Positions 6,345 to 8,218 of a DNA stretch of 8,218 bases are shown here, piece by piece. The translations under genes were made by a program, and so were the position numbers. The notes below the pieces were generated by a model that ran no database searches, was not told the origin of the DNA, and was given only the letters and a program-made list of their open reading frames with translations. Positions within the stretch are counted from its first letter, which is position 1, and every line of letters starts with the position of its first letter. The stretch comes from Thermoflexibacter sp. (GTDB lineage: Bacteria; Bacteroidota; Bacteroidia; Cytophagales; Thermoflexibacteraceae): contig JALOMS010000182.1 of assembly GCA_025455345.1 (NCBI GenBank), positions 1 to 8,218 on the forward strand. The letters are read 5' to 3'.

Positions 6345-7634
6345 ATGAGATACACGCCAATCAATAACCAACTCTTTGTCCAAAACCGCCAAAATCTGGC
6401 AAAAATGCTCAAGACTGGACATATTGCCGTTTTGAACTCTAATGACATCATGCCCACAAGCGCAGATGGCACCATGCCCTTCAAACAACAAAGCGACATT
6501 TTTTACCTTTCTGGCATAGACCAAGAGGAAAGTATTTTGGTTATTTTTCCTGATGCCAAAGAAGAAAAACACAAAGAAATAATATTTTTAAGAGAAACCA
6601 ATGAGCATATAGCGATTTGGGAAGGACATAAATACACCAAAGAAGAAGCTATACAGACCTCTGGTATCCAAACAGTCTATTGGCTCTCCCAATTCAAATC
6701 TATTTTTTACCAACTTACCTGTGATTGTGAAGGAATTTACCTCAATCACAACGAACATCTTAGAGCGGTCATCGAAGTAGAAACCAGAGATATGCGTTTT
6801 ATCCAATGGGTCAAAGACTCTTTTCCCCTTCATCGCTTAGAACGCTTGCAACCCCTGATGCATCACTTAAGAGCGATTAAGTCAGCAATAGAAATTGCTC
6901 TTATCAGCAAAGCTTGTGAGATTACAGAAAAAGGGTTTCGCCGACTTCTTAATTTTGTGAAACCCAATGTAATGGAATATGAAATAGAAGCGGAACTGAT
7001 TCACGAATTTGTCCGTAATGGTTCTAAAGGATTTGCTTATACTCCTATCATAGCTTCTGGTAAAAATTCTTGTGTATTGCACTATATAGAAAATGATAAG
7101 CCATGTAAGGCGGGGGATTTGTTGCTACTCGATGTTGCGGCTGAATATGCGAACTACGCCTCTGACTTGACCAGAACTATTCCTGTAAGCGGAAGATTTA
7201 CTGAGCGTCAAAAACAAGTATATAAAGCAGTATTGAGCGTGATGAAAACAGCTAAAAGTATGCTGGTGGTTGGCAACAATTGGATTGATTATCACAAAGA
7301 AGTTGGCAAAGTGATGGAGGAAGAATTAATAGGTTTAGGCTTGTTAGATAGGCATGAGGTAAGCAAACAAGACCCAGAAAAACCGCTATACAAAAAATAC
7401 TTCATGCACGGAACCTCCCATCACTTGGGCTTAGACGTACACGACTATGGAAACAAGTTTAGAACATTTGAAGCAGGTATGGTGTTTACTTGTGAACCGG
7501 GAATTTATATACCCGACGAGAACTTTGGCATAAGATTAGAGAATGATATTGTGATTACCCCTTCAGGCAATATAGATTTGATGGAGTCTATCCCAATAGA
7601 AATCGAAGAAATTGAGGATTTGATGAACCAATAG
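6345..7634 (+). CDS. pepP: Xaa-Pro aminopeptidase (aminopeptidase P, M24B)
   Basis: A cytosolic dinuclear-metal (Mn-type) peptidase that removes an N-terminal residue preceding proline. The 429-residue protein is close to E. coli PepP (about 440). An N-terminal AMP_N domain spans about 4-140, with the typical DIFYLSG at 51-57. The pita-bread M24 catalytic domain follows at about 180-425. All five metal ligands can be placed: Asp263 and Asp274 (LLLLDVAAEYANYASDLTRT, 11 residues apart as in PepP), His359 (FMHGTSHHLGLDVHD), Glu384 (CEPGIYIP) and Glu399 (GIRLENDI). The supporting histidines His355 and His366 are present too. No signal peptide is seen, so it should act in the cytoplasm on peptides from protein turnover or uptake. 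The ATG start gives a normal N-terminus without a Shine-Dalgarno. It appears complete and active. Confidence 0.95.
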   Translation: MRYTPINNQLFVQNRQNLAKMLKTGHIAVLNSNDIMPTSADGTMPFKQQSDIFYLSGIDQEESILVIFPDAKEEKHKEIIFLRETNEHIAIWEGHKYTKEEAIQTSGIQTVYWLSQFKSIFYQLTCDCEGIYLNHNEHLRAVIEVETRDMRFIQWVKDSFPLHRLERLQPLMHHLRAIKSAIEIALISKACEITEKGFRRLLNFVKPNVMEYEIEAELIHEFVRNGSKGFAYTPIIASGKNSCVLHYIENDKPCKAGDLLLLDVAAEYANYASDLTRTIPVSGRFTERQKQVYKAVLSVMKTAKSMLVVGNNWIDYHKEVGKVMEEELIGLGLLDRHEVSKQDPEKPLYKKYFMHGTSHHLGLDVHDYGNKFRTFEAGMVFTCEPGIYIPDENFGIRLENDIVITPSGNIDLMESIPIEIEEIEDLMNQ

Positions 7635-7756
7635 TTAAAAAAATTAATTATTATTTGCTCAAATCTCTTGCATATTTACTTATTTCGTAAATTACATTGT
7701 CTTTTTACAAATACAATTTTCCCCCTTGCAATGTTGGTAATGTATAAACCTTATTT

Positions 7757-8218
7757 ATGAGGAAAAATTCTTTCATACTAATATTTTTTGTATCCGTCTG
7801 TATTATCTTAAAAATCAATCCTTTGGTTTTTGGTCAGAATCTTATTTCAGGCAAAGTAATGCTTGAGAATGGCAAGCCATTGAAAGATGTAACGGTCATC
7901 GTCGATGAAAATCGCCCCGTAATTACCAATACAGCAGGGATTTTTGGTGTAGATATCAAAGCAAGCAAGCCAACAAATGTCAAAGCAACTAAAAAGAATT
8001 TTAAACTAAAAAACTGGGATTTTGACAACGAAGAAAAAAAATTAAGAGTCCTTATGGAACCTCTTACCAACATTACAGGAGTTTTAAGGGATTCAGAAAA
8101 AAAACCTATTGCAGATGCACGTATAGTGCTTTCAAAAATTAATGCGAATAAGCCTGCACTTACCAATAAAAAAGGAGAGTTTAACATCACGATTCCAGAA
8201 GGCGTAGATGCTTCACAG
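7757..8218 (+). CDS. Secreted protein with tandem carboxypeptidase-regulatory-like domains (5' part)
   Basis: The frame opens at ATG 7757 and stays open to the window end, giving the first 154 residues. Residues 1-27 are a signal peptide (basic MRKNS, hydrophobic core, end VFGQ). Two similar beta-sandwich units follow. The first, about 29-101, begins LISGKVMLENGKPLKDVTV and continues with TNTAGIFGVDI. The second, about 105-150, begins NITGVLRDSEKKPIADARI and continues with TNKKGEFNITIPEG. Both show the CarboxypepD_reg-like pattern: a G-V strand, a (K)P(I/L)xDAxV turn and a TNxxGxF strand. Such domains are common at the N-terminus of Bacteroidota TonB-dependent receptors and other surface or secreted proteins. 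The missing 3' part decides which; no plug domain or sorting signal is in view. No TAnnTTTG box is seen in the 122-bp gap upstream. Confidence 0.88.
   Translation, partial: MRKNSFILIFFVSVCIILKINPLVFGQNLISGKVMLENGKPLKDVTVIVDENRPVITNTAGIFGVDIKASKPTNVKATKKNFKLKNWDFDNEEKKLRVLMEPLTNITGVLRDSEKKPIADARIVLSKINANKPALTNKKGEFNITIPEGVDASQ

Noticed and set aside
7674..7692. Possible terminator after pepP: ATTTAC / GTAAAT with a 7-base loop
   Set aside because: The stem is only six mostly A-T pairs and no clean T-run follows directly; too weak to call.
7834..8190. 118-codon open frame on the minus strand at the window end
   Set aside because: It is the antisense shadow of the secreted protein, whose signal peptide and domain motifs are clear on the + strand.

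Overview
The window looks like a chromosomal segment from a Bacteroidota bacterium, most likely the Cytophagales or a close relative. The DNA is AT-rich, and start codons lack clear Shine-Dalgarno sequences. Perfect copies of the Bacteroidota -7 promoter box TAnnTTTG lie upstream of four genes. The protein types also fit: a signal-peptide/TPR/transmembrane/coiled-coil/HisKA sensor kinase, an LptF/LptG permease with an enlarged periplasmic region, a CdaA diadenylate cyclase, and a secreted protein with carboxypeptidase-regulatory-like domains. The group is inferred from these traits, not from a marker gene.

Layout. Positions 1-174 hold the 3' end of an unrecognised gene on the + strand; its stop overlaps the stop of cdaA (minus strand, 171-1037) by 4 bp. 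cdaA and an LptF/LptG-type permease (1215-2690, +) diverge from a 177-bp intergenic region with a promoter-like box in each direction. The permease converges, with a 10-bp gap, on a PLP-dependent D-cysteine desulfhydrase / ACC deaminase-family gene (2701-3591, -). After a non-coding gap comes a hybrid-free sensor histidine kinase (3863-6154, +) with seven TPR-like repeats and a long coiled coil built from tandem 21-residue units. Next is a complete aminopeptidase P (6345-7634, +). Last is the 5' part of a secreted protein with two tandem CarboxypepD_reg-like domains (7757 to the window end, +).

Functionally this is mostly a row of single-gene transcription units: second-messenger synthesis (c-di-AMP), outer-membrane lipopolysaccharide export, amino-acid/PLP chemistry, sensing, peptide degradation and a surface or secreted protein. 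I see no operon tying them together, no mobile element, no CRISPR array, no RNA gene and no sign of a defence system. The most distinctive structure is the regular 21-residue repeat between membrane and catalytic domain of the orphan kinase. The other points worth attention are the TTG start of cdaA, the active-site substitutions in the PLP enzyme, and a possible 25-residue membrane peptide on the minus strand at 3700-3777.
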